In this document: piece after piece, positions 43,611 to 54,064 of the stretch
How positions within the stretch are numbered: position 1 is the first letter of the stretch
Layout: every line of letters starts with the position of its first letter
Assembly: GCF_009932475.1 (NCBI RefSeq)
Contig: NZ_BJOV01000001.1
Coordinates: forward strand, 62,001 to 126,000
Reading direction: 5' to 3'
Source of the DNA: Gordonia spumicola
GTDB taxonomy: Bacteria; Actinomycetota; Actinomycetes; Mycobacteriales; Mycobacteriaceae
DNA: 64,000 bases
Notes under the pieces: generated by a model
Seen by the model: only the letters and a program-made list of their open reading frames with translations
The model's database searches: none
Told to the model about the DNA's origin: nothing
Program-made: the position numbers and the translations under genes

Positions 43611-43640
43611 ACCCGCCCCCACCAGGGCGGGTTCTTTCGT
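43611..43640 (+). terminator. Intrinsic terminator of the bS22 gene
   Basis: ACCCGCCC (43611-43618) pairs with GGGCGGGT (43625-43632), followed by TCTTTCGT: one of the few hairpins in the window with a U-rich tail. Confidence 0.88.
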
Positions 43641-43648
43641 TTCGGCAC

Positions 43649-43654
43649 TATTCT
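43649..43654 (+). promoter_or_regulatory. -10 element, probable leaderless start
   Basis: TATTCT ends 7 bases before the ATG at 43662, just behind the bS22 terminator. Confidence 0.5.
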
Positions 43655-43661
43655 GTAGGCC

Positions 43662-44717
43662 ATGAGCGACGACACCCAGCAGCACGCACCGCGTTCGGTG
43701 CTCGTGACCGGAGCATCGACGTTCCTCGGCGGCTACCTCGTCGCCCGCCTCGCGGCCAACCCGGCGATCGAGCGGGTGGTCGCCGTCGACTCCCGCGTCC
43801 CCCGCAAGGATCTGATGCGTCGCATGGGACGCGCGGAGTTCCTGCGTTTGGACATCCGTCGTCCCGCCATCGCGAAGGCCATCGCCACCTACGACGTCGA
43901 CACCGTCGTCCACGCGGCTCCGTCGATCATGGACGACGTCGAGCACTCCGCCGCGATCAAGGAACTCAACGTCGTCGGCTCCATGCAGGTGTGTGCGGCC
44001 TGCCAGCGCAGTCCCTCCGTGAAGCGGCTCATCCTGCGGTCGAGCGCGATGGTGTACGGAGCCACCGCGAAGGACCCGGCGTCGTTCACCGAAGGCACAC
44101 GTGCCCGCCGCGAGCCGCGCAACGGGTACGGGCGCGACCTCATCGACGTCGAGGGCTACGTCCGCGGGCTGTCGCGCCGCCGTCAGGACATCGACGTGAC
44201 GATCCTCCGCTACCAGTCGATGCTCGGACCGCGGGTCAAGACCCGCATGGGCGGCTACCTGTCGATGCCGTTGGTGCCGACGGCGTTCGGTTTCTCGCCG
44301 CGCCTGCAGTTCCTCCACGAGGAGGACGCCCTCGCGGCGATGGAACACGCGACCCTGCGTCCCCGGCCCGGCACGTTCAACGTGTCCGGCGACGGCGTCG
44401 TGACGCTCGCCCAGGCCGTCCACCGAGCCGGACACGTGCAGCTCCCGGTGGCCCCGAGCCTCATCCCGCCGCTCATCGGCGTACTGCAGGACGGCGGCGT
44501 CCCCATGATCCGTTCCGAACACACCGCGTACCTCACGTACGGCCGTGTCTTGGACAACACGCGCATGCGCAGCGAGTTCGGGTTCGAACCGAAGTACACG
44601 ACCCTCGAGACGCTGGACGACTTCATCACCCGCGGCAAGACCGAACCGGTGCTGTCGGCGAACACGTGGCGAGACTTCGAAGCCCGCGCTGTGGCGACCG
44701 CCACGGCACTGCAATGA
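43662..44717 (+). CDS. NAD-dependent epimerase/dehydratase-like SDR protein
   Basis: Extended SDR protein of 351 residues, place of Rv0501 (annotated galE2 in M. tuberculosis). The Rossmann nucleotide loop VTGASTFLGGYL (residues 14-25) and VVHAAPS are intact, as is the structural SSAMVYGA. The catalytic Y-x3-K is altered: at the expected spot the sequence reads GYGRDLIDVEGYV, with Leu where Lys should be. Either the active site uses other residues or the protein binds NAD without epimerase activity. The C-terminal part (about 190-330) is a small substrate domain. Confidence 0.84.
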   Translation: MSDDTQQHAPRSVLVTGASTFLGGYLVARLAANPAIERVVAVDSRVPRKDLMRRMGRAEFLRLDIRRPAIAKAIATYDVDTVVHAAPSIMDDVEHSAAIKELNVVGSMQVCAACQRSPSVKRLILRSSAMVYGATAKDPASFTEGTRARREPRNGYGRDLIDVEGYVRGLSRRRQDIDVTILRYQSMLGPRVKTRMGGYLSMPLVPTAFGFSPRLQFLHEEDALAAMEHATLRPRPGTFNVSGDGVVTLAQAVHRAGHVQLPVAPSLIPPLIGVLQDGGVPMIRSEHTAYLTYGRVLDNTRMRSEFGFEPKYTTLETLDDFITRGKTEPVLSANTWRDFEARAVATATALQ

Positions 44718-44800
44718 CGGGTGTCCGCGCCCGTAGTATGTGAGCGAGACATTCGGTGAAATCCGGCGGACGACCGCCGACGATGCGAGAGGGGAGTTCC

Positions 44801-45871
44801 ATGGCAGCGGCGCATAAGCCCAACGATTCACGCACCGCCAAGGTGATCGCTCTCTACACCGATCCCCGCATGGGCGGACGCGCTCCGTCCGGCCACCCGA
44901 ACACCGACGGGTTCGGACGGCCCGCGGCTCCGGTGACACCCATCCACGACGGCATCGACCTGCACGACGAACCGTCGCCGATCACGCCGGTGCGGAACTC
45001 GCCGCTGTTCAGCCTCGGCGGACTGCGCGGCGCGGTCGCCGACACGTTGATCGCGACGTCCGGCTTCATCCGGGAGCGGATGACGGGCGACTTCGCCGTC
45101 GACGACTTCGGCTTCGATCCGCACTTCGCCGAGTCGGTGTGGTTCCCGGCGCTGCGGCAGGTGTACCAGAAGTGGTTCCGCGTCGAGGTGACCGGAGTCG
45201 AGAACCTGCCGGCCAGCGGCGGCGCGCTGCTCGTCGCCAACCACGCCGGAGCCATCCCCGTCGACGCCCTGATCACGTCGCTCGCCGTCCGGGACAATCA
45301 CCCGAACGAGCGGTACCTGAGGGTGCTCGCCGCCGACATGGCGTTCGAGACGCCCGTCATCAGCGACCTCGCCCGCCGCATCGGGGCCACCCTCGCCTGC
45401 AACGCCGACGCCGAGGCTCTCCTGCGTCGCGGCGAACTGACAGCGGTGTGGCCCGAGGGCTTCAAGGGCATCGGCAAGCTGTACAAGGACCGGTACAAAC
45501 TGCAGCGCTTCGGCCGCGGCGGGTTCGTCACCACGGCGATCCGGACCAGGGCTCCGATCGTCCCCGTGTCGATCGTCGGGTCGGAGGAGATCTATCCGAT
45601 GGTCGCCGACCTCAAGCCGTTCGCGCGCGCGCTCGGGCTCCCGTACTTCCCGGTGACGCCGCTGTTCCCGTGGCTCGGGCCGCTCGGCATGGTCCCGCTG
45701 CCGTCCAAGTGGCACATCCACTTCGGCAAGCCGATCGCCACCGACGGCTACGACGAACAGGCCGCCGACGACCCGCTCGTGGTCTTCGACCTGACCGATC
45801 ACGTCCGTGAAGAGATCCAGCAGACCCTCTTCCGCATGCTCTCCCGCCGCGGCAGCGTCTATCTCGGCTGA
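44801..45871 (+). CDS. Lysophospholipid (1-acylglycerol-3-phosphate) acyltransferase family protein
   Basis: 356 residues. PlsC-type acyltransferase domain in the C-terminal two thirds: ALLVANHAGAIPVDAL (block I, His near residue 149), VWPEGFKGIGK (block III, near 222) and IVPVSIVGSEEIYP (block IV). An N-terminal extension of about 110 polar residues. The ATG at 44801 has GAGAGGGGAG upstream; an earlier in-frame codon at 44756 would add 15 residues. It lies in the place of Rv0502c-type genes next to an epimerase and a HAD phosphatase. Probably peripheral membrane; acyl donor and acceptor unknown. Confidence 0.86.
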   Translation: MAAAHKPNDSRTAKVIALYTDPRMGGRAPSGHPNTDGFGRPAAPVTPIHDGIDLHDEPSPITPVRNSPLFSLGGLRGAVADTLIATSGFIRERMTGDFAVDDFGFDPHFAESVWFPALRQVYQKWFRVEVTGVENLPASGGALLVANHAGAIPVDALITSLAVRDNHPNERYLRVLAADMAFETPVISDLARRIGATLACNADAEALLRRGELTAVWPEGFKGIGKLYKDRYKLQRFGRGGFVTTAIRTRAPIVPVSIVGSEEIYPMVADLKPFARALGLPYFPVTPLFPWLGPLGMVPLPSKWHIHFGKPIATDGYDEQAADDPLVVFDLTDHVREEIQQTLFRMLSRRGSVYLG

Positions 45872-45889
45872 GATACGCAGGCACGGTGG

Positions 45890-45936
45890 GCTTTCCGCCA
45901 TTTGTGACGAACATGTCGTTACAAATGGCGGAAAGC
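45890..45936. terminator. Long hairpin between convergent genes
   Basis: GCTTTCCGCCATTTGT (45890-45905) pairs perfectly with 45921-45936. A further ACGA/TCGT stem inside follows across a G-U pair, giving about 21 paired positions around an ACATG loop. Confidence 0.78.
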
Positions 45937-45949
45937 CATCACGTTGTGG

Positions 45950-47083
45950 CTACCTGCGGCGGAGGAGGCGGGCGGCCCCGGCGACCGATGCCCCGGCGAC
46001 GCCGAGGACGACGGCCGAACGCATGCCGTACTTCGCGGCCTTGCGGGCGGTGCGGAAGTCGTACGCCTCCCAGCCGCGGACGCGCGCGATCTCCTTGAGG
46101 TCGGTGTCCGGGTTGATCGCGACGGCCGTGCCGACCAGTGACAGCATCGGCACGTCGTTGTGCGAATCCGAGTACGCCGTGCACCGTTTGAGGTCGAGCC
46201 CCTCGCGGACGGCGATCGTGCGGACCGCGTGTGCCTTGCCCTGGCCGTGGAGGATGTCGCCGACGAGCCTGCCGGTGAATCGACCGTCGACGCTCTCCGC
46301 GACCGTGCCGAGGGCGCCCGTCAGGCCGAGGCGCTTGGCGATCGTCTGCGCCAGTTCGACCGGCGTGGCCGTCACCAGCCACACCTGCTGACCCGCGTCG
46401 AGATGACGCTGGGCGAGGGCCGCCGTGCCGGGCCAGATCTTGTCGGCGATGAATTCGTCGTAGATGTCCTCGCCCAGTTCCACGAGTTCGGCCGTCTCGC
46501 GTCCCGCGATGAACGACAGCGCCTTGTCCTTGCCCTGTGCGACGTCGGCCGCGTTCTCCTTGCCGGTCACCCGGAACTTCGCCTGCTGCCACGCGAAGCT
46601 CGCGATGTCGCCGTACGAGAAGTACTTGCGCGATGCGAGACCGCGCGCGAACAGCACGATCGACGCGCCGTGGACGAGCGTGTTGTCGACGTCGAAGAAC
46701 GCGGCTGCGGTCAGGTCGGCTCCCGGCACGTCGTCGACGGGGACACGCTTGCCGAGGGATTCGATCGCGGCGCGTGCCGACGCCTCGCCCGCGAGGGTCT
46801 GGCGGAGCTCTTCGGCCGTCTGCAGGAACCGTCCGGCGCGACGGTTGAGCCACGCGCTCATGCGGTGGAACTCGTCGTCCTCGGTCGGGCCGTCCCAGTC
46901 GGCGTCGTCCGGCAGTCGAGCGCCGTCACGATCGTGAGGGACGTCGTCGCCGTCCACGTCCACCGTGTGATCGACATCGAACTGCTCGGTCTCGAGTTCG
47001 CGCGCCTCGTTCAGATCGGAGTCGGCGAGGGCGGCGTCCTCAGGGGTGTGCTCATGATCAGGTTCCATCGAATCGCGGCTCAT
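45950..47083 (-). CDS. HAD-IB hydrolase, SerB1-like
   Basis: 377 residues. The N-terminal 110 residues are highly acidic and disordered. The HAD phosphatase core begins [12 protein letters not shown] (nucleophile Asp and acid/base Asp near residue 130), continues with [10 protein letters not shown] (motif II Thr) and Lys in GQGKAHAV, and closes with [11 protein letters not shown] (motif IV). A short hydrophobic C-terminal segment ends in RRR and could be a tail anchor. HAD-IB members act as phosphoserine phosphatases or lipid/inositol phosphatases. Beside an acyltransferase, a lipid phosphatase role is plausible but unproven. Confidence 0.86.
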   Translation of the reverse strand: MSRDSMEPDHEHTPEDAALADSDLNEARELETEQFDVDHTVDVDGDDVPHDRDGARLPDDADWDGPTEDDEFHRMSAWLNRRAGRFLQTAEELRQTLAGEASARAAIESLGKRVPVDDVPGADLTAAAFFDVDNTLVHGASIVLFARGLASRKYFSYGDIASFAWQQAKFRVTGKENAADVAQGKDKALSFIAGRETAELVELGEDIYDEFIADKIWPGTAALAQRHLDAGQQVWLVTATPVELAQTIAKRLGLTGALGTVAESVDGRFTGRLVGDILHGQGKAHAVRTIAVREGLDLKRCTAYSDSHNDVPMLSLVGTAVAINPDTDLKEIARVRGWEAYDFRTARKAAKYGMRSAVVLGVAGASVAGAARLLRRR

Positions 47084-47244
47084 GCGGCCACCTCCCGTTC
47101 GTCACGAGTACCGCTCCTGCGGATTGCTGCCAAGCCTATCGCGGGCCGGCGACTCGTTCGATGTGGCGTCGGCCGCTCGGTGTGCCCGACTTGAATCGTT
47201 CGGTGGATCGACGAGCGAAGTCGGATTCGATATCTTCGTCGATC

Positions 47245-47829
47245 GTGACCGAACCCACTGCACCGACACTCGCACCGAGCCCGACGGCACGTCCGGCCCG
47301 TCCCCGATCGTTCGTCGGCTTCATCGGCTCGACGATCTTCGTCAGCCGATGGCTGCAGGCGCCCCTCTATCTGGGGCTGATCGTCGCGCAAGCCGTCTAC
47401 GTCGTGGTGTTCTGGAAGGAACTGGTCCACCTCGTCAAGGACTTCAATCACTTCACCGAGGCCGATGTGATGCTCTTGGTGCTCGGTCTCGTCGACGTGG
47501 TGATGATCGCGAACCTGCTGATCATGGTGATCATCGGCGGATACGAGACGTTCGTGTCCCGGATCAGCATGGACGATCACCGGGACAAGCCGGAGTGGCT
47601 CTCGCACGTGAACCCGAACGTGTTGAAGGTCAAACTGGCGATGTCGATCATCGGCATCTCGTCGATCCACCTGCTCAAGTCGTTCATCAATGCCGCCAAC
47701 ATCCCCGCCGAACAGCTCAAGTGGCAGACGATCATCCACATGGCGTTCATCGCGTCGGCGATCGGCCTCGCGTACGTGGACTGGATCTCGGCGAAGGCCG
47801 CCGTGCTGCATCGGGAGGCCGAACACTGA
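47245..47829 (+). CDS. UPF0114 (YqhA-type) membrane protein
   Basis: 194 residues. A cytoplasmic Pro/Thr-rich start, then four membrane segments and the family signature RSFVGFIGSTIFVSRWLQAPLY-type opening, VDVVMIANLLIMVIIGGYETFVS and SSIHLLKSFIN. UPF0114 proteins have no settled function. The GTG at 47245 has TATCTT 8 bases upstream; an ATG at 47161 would add 28 residues unlike the family. A glutaredoxin-like gene follows. Confidence 0.82.
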   Translation: MTEPTAPTLAPSPTARPARPRSFVGFIGSTIFVSRWLQAPLYLGLIVAQAVYVVVFWKELVHLVKDFNHFTEADVMLLVLGLVDVVMIANLLIMVIIGGYETFVSRISMDDHRDKPEWLSHVNPNVLKVKLAMSIIGISSIHLLKSFINAANIPAEQLKWQTIIHMAFIASAIGLAYVDWISAKAAVLHREAEH

Positions 47830-47849
47830 CCGGTGGCAGACTTGACGGC

Positions 47850-48110
47850 ATGGACGTCACCGTCGAACTCATGGCCCGTGCGGGATGCCACGCGTGTGCC
47901 TCCGCGGAAGAAGACCTGCGCCGGATCCTCGCCGACTACGGGCTCACCCCGCGGGTCGTCGACGTCGACGCGGCCGCGGAGGCGGGCGACCCGACGCTCC
48001 GCGCCGAGTACGGCGACCGGGTGCCGGTCATCGTCGTCGACGGAGACGAACACGGATACTGGGAGGTCGACGAGCCGCGACTGCGGTCCGACTTGGACGC
48101 CGCGCGTTAA
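47850..48110 (+). CDS. Glutaredoxin-like thiol protein (DUF836)
   Basis: 86-residue thioredoxin-fold protein with the redox motif CHAC (ARAGCHACASAEEDL, Cys13 and Cys16), cis-Pro in DRVPVIVVDG (near 59) and a C-terminal helix. Place of Rv0508 before hemA. In a mycothiol-producing cell it may act as a small mycoredoxin-like or general disulfide reductase, though the classical mycoredoxin CxxC context is different. The ATG is 20 bases after the UPF0114 stop. Confidence 0.85.
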   Translation: MDVTVELMARAGCHACASAEEDLRRILADYGLTPRVVDVDAAAEAGDPTLRAEYGDRVPVIVVDGDEHGYWEVDEPRLRSDLDAAR

Positions 48111-48111
48111 C

Positions 48112-48138
48112 CCGGTGTCCACCGGATGTCTGACATCC
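48112..48138. promoter_or_regulatory. Two overlapping dyads upstream of hemA
   Basis: CCGGTG-TC-CACCGG (48112-48125) overlaps GGATGTC-T-GACATCC (48124-48138), just after the glutaredoxin-like gene stop. It could be an operator for hemA or a weak terminator. Confidence 0.4.
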
Positions 48139-48260
48139 CACATCGTTCCGGGCGGAAGTGCATTCGTGCCGACGAGTGATCTAGCCTGGAACCACACGTG
48201 CCCATCGGATCGGCATCACACGGGTGCCGGGTCACCGGTTGGCTGGAAACGGGCGATGCA

Positions 48261-49607
48261 GTGAGTGTCTTGTTGTTCGGGGTGTCCCATCGGAGTGCTC
48301 CGGTGTCCGTTCTGGAACGACTCACCGTCTCCGAGACCGAACGCCCCAAGCTCGTGGAGGCGCTCGTCCGCTCACCCGCGGTCTCCGAGGCGATGCTCGT
48401 CTCGACCTGTAACCGCGTCGAGGTGTACGCGGTCGTCGAGGCGTTCCACCCGGCGCTGGAAGCGGTCGGCGACGTGTTCGGAGCCCACACCGGAATGACG
48501 GTCGCCGAGCTGACCGGACACGCCTACGTGCACTACTCCGAGGCCGCCGTCGAGCACCTGTTCACGGTCGCCGCGGGCCTCGACTCGATGGTCGTCGGCG
48601 AACAGCAGATCCTCGGCCAGATCCGAACCGCCTACACCGAGGCCGACCAGCACAAATCGGCGGGACGCACCCTGCACGAACTCGCGCAGCAGGCGCTCCG
48701 CGTCGGCAAGCGCGTCCACCACGAGACCGACATCGACAGGGCGGGCGCGTCCGTCGTGTCCGTCGCGCTGCATCGCGCGCAGGCCGTCCGGAACGCCGGC
48801 GCGGCACAGGCCCCGATCCGACGCGCCGTCGTCTTCGGCGCGGGTGCGATGGGCTCGCTCGCCACGAGCCAGCTCGCGCGCGACGGGGTGCGGGAGATCA
48901 CCGTCGTCAACCGCACGGCCGAACGCGCGACCGAACTCGCGGCGCTCGTCTCCGAGCGATACGGGATCGTCGCCGACGGCACGTCGATCGACTCCATGGC
49001 CGATGCGATGGCCGACGCCGACGTCGTCGTCACCTGTACCGGGTCGGTCAGCTCCGTCGTCGGAGTGGCCGACGTCCACACGGCGCTCACTCGCCGTACC
49101 AACCCCGCCCCACTGCTGTTCTGTGATCTCGGCATCCCCCGCGACGTGGATCCCGTCGTCGCCGCGTTGCCCGGCGTCGCCGTCGTCGACATCGAAGGAC
49201 TCCGGGACGACGAGGAGACGAAGGCCGCGCACGCGGACGCCGTCGCCGCGCGCGGGATCGTCGCGGACGAACTGGCCGGATACCTCGCCGCGCAGCGGCA
49301 GGCCGAGGTGACGCCGACCGTCGCGGCACTGCGGCAGCGGGCCGCCGACGTCGTCGAAGCCGAGATCCTGCGCCTGCAGACCCGGCTCCCCGATCTGGAC
49401 GGCGCCCAGCGCGACGAGGTCGCCAAAGCGGTGCGACGCGTCGCCGACAAACTCCTCCACGCTCCGACGGTGCGGGTGAAGCAACTCGCCTCGAGCGGCC
49501 GTGGCGATCACTACGCCGAGGCTCTCCGGGAGCTCTTCGAACTCAAACCAGGTGCGGCCGAATCGGTTTCGGGCGTCGCGAGCAACGGCGACCCCGAGTC
49601 CGCATGA
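48261..49607 (+). CDS. hemA: Glutamyl-tRNA reductase
   Basis: First step of the C5 haem pathway: reduces glutamyl-tRNA to glutamate-1-semialdehyde with NADPH. 448 residues. The nucleophilic Cys50 is in [20 protein letters not shown] lies at the N-terminus; [10 protein letters not shown] is near residue 115; the NADPH-binding GAGAMGSLA is near 194; a helical dimerisation domain forms the C-terminus. GTG 48261 starts exactly at the first beta strand; the longer frame from 48198 adds unrelated residues. It is followed by hemC, hemD and hemB in pathway-cluster order. Confidence 0.95.
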   Translation: MSVLLFGVSHRSAPVSVLERLTVSETERPKLVEALVRSPAVSEAMLVSTCNRVEVYAVVEAFHPALEAVGDVFGAHTGMTVAELTGHAYVHYSEAAVEHLFTVAAGLDSMVVGEQQILGQIRTAYTEADQHKSAGRTLHELAQQALRVGKRVHHETDIDRAGASVVSVALHRAQAVRNAGAAQAPIRRAVVFGAGAMGSLATSQLARDGVREITVVNRTAERATELAALVSERYGIVADGTSIDSMADAMADADVVVTCTGSVSSVVGVADVHTALTRRTNPAPLLFCDLGIPRDVDPVVAALPGVAVVDIEGLRDDEETKAAHADAVAARGIVADELAGYLAAQRQAEVTPTVAALRQRAADVVEAEILRLQTRLPDLDGAQRDEVAKAVRRVADKLLHAPTVRVKQLASSGRGDHYAEALRELFELKPGAAESVSGVASNGDPESA

Positions 49608-49673
49608 CCGGCGGAACCGCCCCAGCGGTACCGGCGCACCACCTCTCCTCGAACCGACAGGACGGTCAATCAC

Positions 49674-50696
49674 GTGTCTACATCTGACAACCCCTCGACT
49701 GCGCTCGGGGAGCCGGGAACGTCGCTAGGGGAGCCGGGAACGTCGCTTGAGGGGCGGGGAGCGTCGAAGGGGGTCATCCGCATCGGGACGCGGGGATCGT
49801 TGCTCGCGACCACGCAGGCGCAGGGGATCGCCGACCGGTTGACCGCGAACGGGCACCCGGCCGAGCTCGTCATCATCAGCACGGCGGGCGACACGTCGAC
49901 CGCGCCGGTGGCCCAGATCGGCATCGGCGTGTTCACCACCGCCATCCGCACCGCCCTGCGCGACGGTGTCTGCGACGCCGCGATCCACTCCTACAAGGAC
50001 CTTCCGACGGCCCCCGAAGCAGACTTGAAGATGGCGGCCGTCCCCGAGCGCGTCGACCCCAGAGACGCGCTGGTCAGCAGGGACGGAATGGTCCTCGGCG
50101 AACTGCCGTCGGGGTCGACGATCGGAACGTCGTCGCCGCGTCGGGCCGCGCAGCTTAGAGCACTCGGTCTCGGTTTGGAAATTCGCCCCCTACGAGGCAA
50201 CCTTGACTCTCGGTTGGGCAGAGTCGCGAACGGGGAACTGGACGCGGTAGTGGTCGCCCGAGCCGGACTGGTGCGCATCGGTCGAACCGATGCAGTCACC
50301 GAGGCGCTTGACCCCGTGGTCATGCTGCCCGCTCCGGCGCAGGGGGCCCTGGCCGTCGAGTGTCTCGCCGACGATGCCGAACTGGTGAGAATTCTCGCCG
50401 AGTTGGACGACCCGTCCACCCGTGCAGCGGTCGACGCCGAACGCGCGGTGCTCGCGGCCCTCGAGGCCGGATGCACCGCCCCGGTCGGAGCGATCGCCGA
50501 GGTGGTCGAGTCGATCGATTCCGGTGGGCGCATCTTCGACGAGCTCTCGCTTCGCGCGGGAGTGGCGGCCGAGGACGGATCCGATGTGATCCGCGCTTCG
50601 GTGGTGGGCCCGGTGGATCGTGCCGTCGAACTCGGGGAGCGTCTCGCCGCCGAACTGCTGGAGCTCGGCGCGGCCGACTACGTGCCCGGACACTGA
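49674..50696 (+). CDS. hemC: Hydroxymethylbilane synthase (porphobilinogen deaminase)
   Basis: Joins four porphobilinogen molecules into hydroxymethylbilane. 340 residues. The core starts [11 protein letters not shown] only at residue 35. HSYKDLPT carries the catalytic Asp (near 109), [11 protein letters not shown] and [11 protein letters not shown] hold the Arg residues of the pyrrole site, and Cys267 ([10 protein letters not shown]) binds the dipyrromethane cofactor. The N-terminal 33 residues are an odd extension with two copies of a 7-residue repeat encoded by a 21-bp tandem duplication. Confidence 0.94.
   Translation: MSTSDNPSTALGEPGTSLGEPGTSLEGRGASKGVIRIGTRGSLLATTQAQGIADRLTANGHPAELVIISTAGDTSTAPVAQIGIGVFTTAIRTALRDGVCDAAIHSYKDLPTAPEADLKMAAVPERVDPRDALVSRDGMVLGELPSGSTIGTSSPRRAAQLRALGLGLEIRPLRGNLDSRLGRVANGELDAVVVARAGLVRIGRTDAVTEALDPVVMLPAPAQGALAVECLADDAELVRILAELDDPSTRAAVDAERAVLAALEAGCTAPVGAIAEVVESIDSGGRIFDELSLRAGVAAEDGSDVIRASVVGPVDRAVELGERLAAELLELGAADYVPGH
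49707..49748 (+). repeat. 21-bp tandem repeat in hemC 5' end
   Basis: Units 49707-49727 and 49728-49748 differ at one base (GGGGAGCCGGGAACGTCGCT + A/T). In frame, they encode GEPGTSL twice. Confidence 0.9.
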
Positions 50697-50811
50697 TCCG
50701 GACGCAGACGACGGACGCGCACGCCCCGGCACCAGGAAGTCGACGGCCCGGGTGGACACCGGACGTCGAACGAACTGCAGCCCCCTGGCGGGGGTAGGAG
50801 AGTGCGCACGC

Positions 50812-52430
50812 ATGAGCCGTACGAAGAATGCTAAACCCGGCCGGATCCTGTTCGTCGGGTCGGGTCCCGGTAACCCGGATCTCCTGACTGTCAAAGCGCA
50901 GAACGTGCTGGTGAACGCCACATCGGCGTTCGTCGACCCCGATGTTCCCTCCGGTGTCGTCGCCCTGATCGGCTCCGCTCACGCCCAGGCCGAGCCGGTG
51001 CCGACCCGCGCGGGTCGCAAGGCCGCGGAAGCGGCAGCGGCCGAAGCCGCCGAGCAGGACGTCGTCGACGTGGTCCGCCCGGCTCTCGGAGATCCCGCTC
51101 AGGTCGCCAAGACCCTCGTCGCGGAGGCGAAGACCGGTGTCAACGTGGTCCGCGTGGTCGCGGGCGATCCGATGAGCGCCGACTCGGTGCTCGCCGAGAT
51201 CAGCGCCGTCGCCCGCACCTCCGTCGGATTCGAGGTGCTCCCCGGCATCCCCGCCGACGCCGTGGTCCCCAGCTTCGCCGGCATGCCGATCGGCTCCGGC
51301 CACACCGTCGCCGACGTGCGCGGAGACGTCGACTGGGCCGCCCTCGCCGCGGCCCCCGGACCGCTGGTCCTGCACGCGACGTCCGGGCATCTCGCGGAGC
51401 TGGCGAGCGAACTCGTCGAACACGGCGTGGCCCCGCAGACGCCGGTCGCGATCACCGTCAACGGAACCACCTGTGCGCAGCGCACCATCGAGGCGACCCT
51501 CGCCACCGTCAACGACCTCGGCAACGCCCTCACCGGCCCGCTGGTCCTGACCGTCGGCAAGGTCGTCACCCAGCGGGCGAAGTTCTCGTGGTGGGAGTCG
51601 CGCGCACTGTACGGCTGGACTGTCCTGGTGCCGCGCACCAAGGACCAGGCCGCGGACATGAGCGAGCGCCTCGAATCGCACGGGGCCATCCCGCGCGAGG
51701 TCCCGACGATCGCCGTCGAACCCCCGCGCAGCCCGGCGCAGATGGAACGCGCGGTCAAGGGCCTCGTCGACGGCCGCTACCAGTGGGTCGTGTTCACCTC
51801 GACCAACGCGGTCCGCGCGGTGTGGGAGAAGTTCGAGGAGTTCGGGCTCGACGCCCGCGCGTTCTCGGGCGTCAAGATCGCCTGCGTCGGCGAGGCGACC
51901 GCGGAGAAGGTCCGTTCGTTCGGCGTCAACCCCGAACTGCTGCCGAGCGGTGAGCAGTCGTCGCTCGGACTCCTCGACGAGTTCCCGCCGTACGACGAGG
52001 TGTTCGACCCGGTGGACCGCATCCTGCTGCCCCGCGCCGACATCGCGACCGAGACGCTGTCGGAGGGCCTGCGCGACCGCGGCTGGGAGATCGACGACGT
52101 GACCGCGTACCGCACGGTCCGTGCGGCGCCGCCGCCGGTCGAGACGCGCGAGATGATCAAGACCGGCGGATTCGACGCCGTCTGCTTCACCTCGAGCAGC
52201 ACCGTCCGCAACCTGGTCGGCATCGCAGGCAAGCCGCATGCGCGGACCATCGTCGCGTGCATCGGCCCGAAGACCGCCGAGACCGCCGTCGAGTTCGGAC
52301 TGCGCGTGGACGTGCAGCCGGAGTCGGCGTCGATCCCCGAACTGGTCGACGCGCTCGCGGCGCACGCCGCGCAGCTGCGCGCCGAGGGCGCGCTGCCGCC
52401 GCCGCGTAAGAAGTCCCGTCGTTCGCGGTC

Positions 52431-52434
<4 letters not shown>
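50812..52434 (+). CDS. hemD: Fused SAM-methyltransferase-like / uroporphyrinogen-III synthase
   Basis: Two domains, 540 residues. The N-terminal half (about 10-240) is a CobA/CysG-type uroporphyrinogen-III methyltransferase fold with FVGSGPGNPDLLTVKA, but the usual glycine loop RLKGGDPFVFGR is replaced by VRVVAGDPMSADSV. The C-terminal half (about 265-525) is HemD, which closes and inverts ring D to make uroporphyrinogen III (LVPRTKDQA; VVFTSTNAVRAVWE; CFTSSSTVRNLV; CIGPKTAETA). The fusion is standard in Mycobacteriales. Whether the first domain still methylates towards sirohaem/B12 is uncertain. The stop overlaps the hemB GTG. Confidence 0.92.
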
Positions 52435-53414
<980 letters not shown>

Positions 53415-53490
53415 CGCATGTCCGCCCGCCCGCTGACGTGGGCGGATTGCGGCGCGGGAGCGCTGTGCGAGGCGTTTGCGCCCGGCCGAC

Positions 53491-53496
53491 TACCCT
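53491..53496 (+). promoter_or_regulatory. -10 element, probable leaderless start
   Basis: TACCCT ends 7 bases before the ATG at 53504; the ten-base string TACCCTGGTG is identical to that before mshA. Confidence 0.5.
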
Positions 53497-53503
53497 GGTG
53501 GGC

Positions 53504-54064
53504 ATGACCGTCCCCGGACCAGAGACATCGGACGCGCCCGTACGCCCGGACAGCGTGAGACTCGCTGTGGAGCTGTGGGGCGCAGTGGTGCTGGCCGAGC
53601 TGATCACGATGATCGCCCGGTACCCGATCGCGTTCGACACGTCGCAGAAGTACCTGGAGGAGATGCGCAAGAACGGCGAGGACGTGCCCGTGAGCGCGAC
53701 GGCGCTCGCGGTGGCCGTCACCGCGTTCTCGATCGTCCTGCTCGCCGTGGTCTCGGCGGTGGTGGTCAAGTTCGTCTGGGACGGACGCAACTGGGCACGT
53801 CAGGTGCTCGGCGTCTTCGGCGCGTTCCTCGTCGTCCAGTTGTTCTTCGCGGTGATCGCACTGTTCATCACATCCGACAGCGACGGCGGGGCTACCGTTC
53901 CTGCATGGGCGATGGTCTTCGAGATCATCGGCGGTGTCGCCGCCATCGGCGTGCTCGTGGCTCTGATGCACCGGGACACCGCGGTGTACTGCCGCGACGT
54001 CGCGGCGTGGCGCACCCGTAATCGACAGAACGGCCGCGATCGACAGAATGGCGGAGCTCGGTGA
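53504..54064 (+). CDS. Four-segment membrane protein, unknown function
   Basis: 186 residues. Four hydrophobic segments (about 22-40, 67-90, 98-122, 132-152) and a basic C-terminal tail with the near-repeat RQNGRDRQNG. No enzyme motif. It is the first of three overlapping genes for membrane proteins behind hemB, where mycobacteria also keep small membrane proteins (Rv0513 region). The end overlaps the next GTG by four bases. ATG 53504 is chosen for the -10 element before it; an earlier in-frame start adds 22 non-conserved-looking residues. Confidence 0.75.
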   Translation: MTVPGPETSDAPVRPDSVRLAVELWGAVVLAELITMIARYPIAFDTSQKYLEEMRKNGEDVPVSATALAVAVTAFSIVLLAVVSAVVVKFVWDGRNWARQVLGVFGAFLVVQLFFAVIALFITSDSDGGATVPAWAMVFEIIGGVAAIGVLVALMHRDTAVYCRDVAAWRTRNRQNGRDRQNGGAR

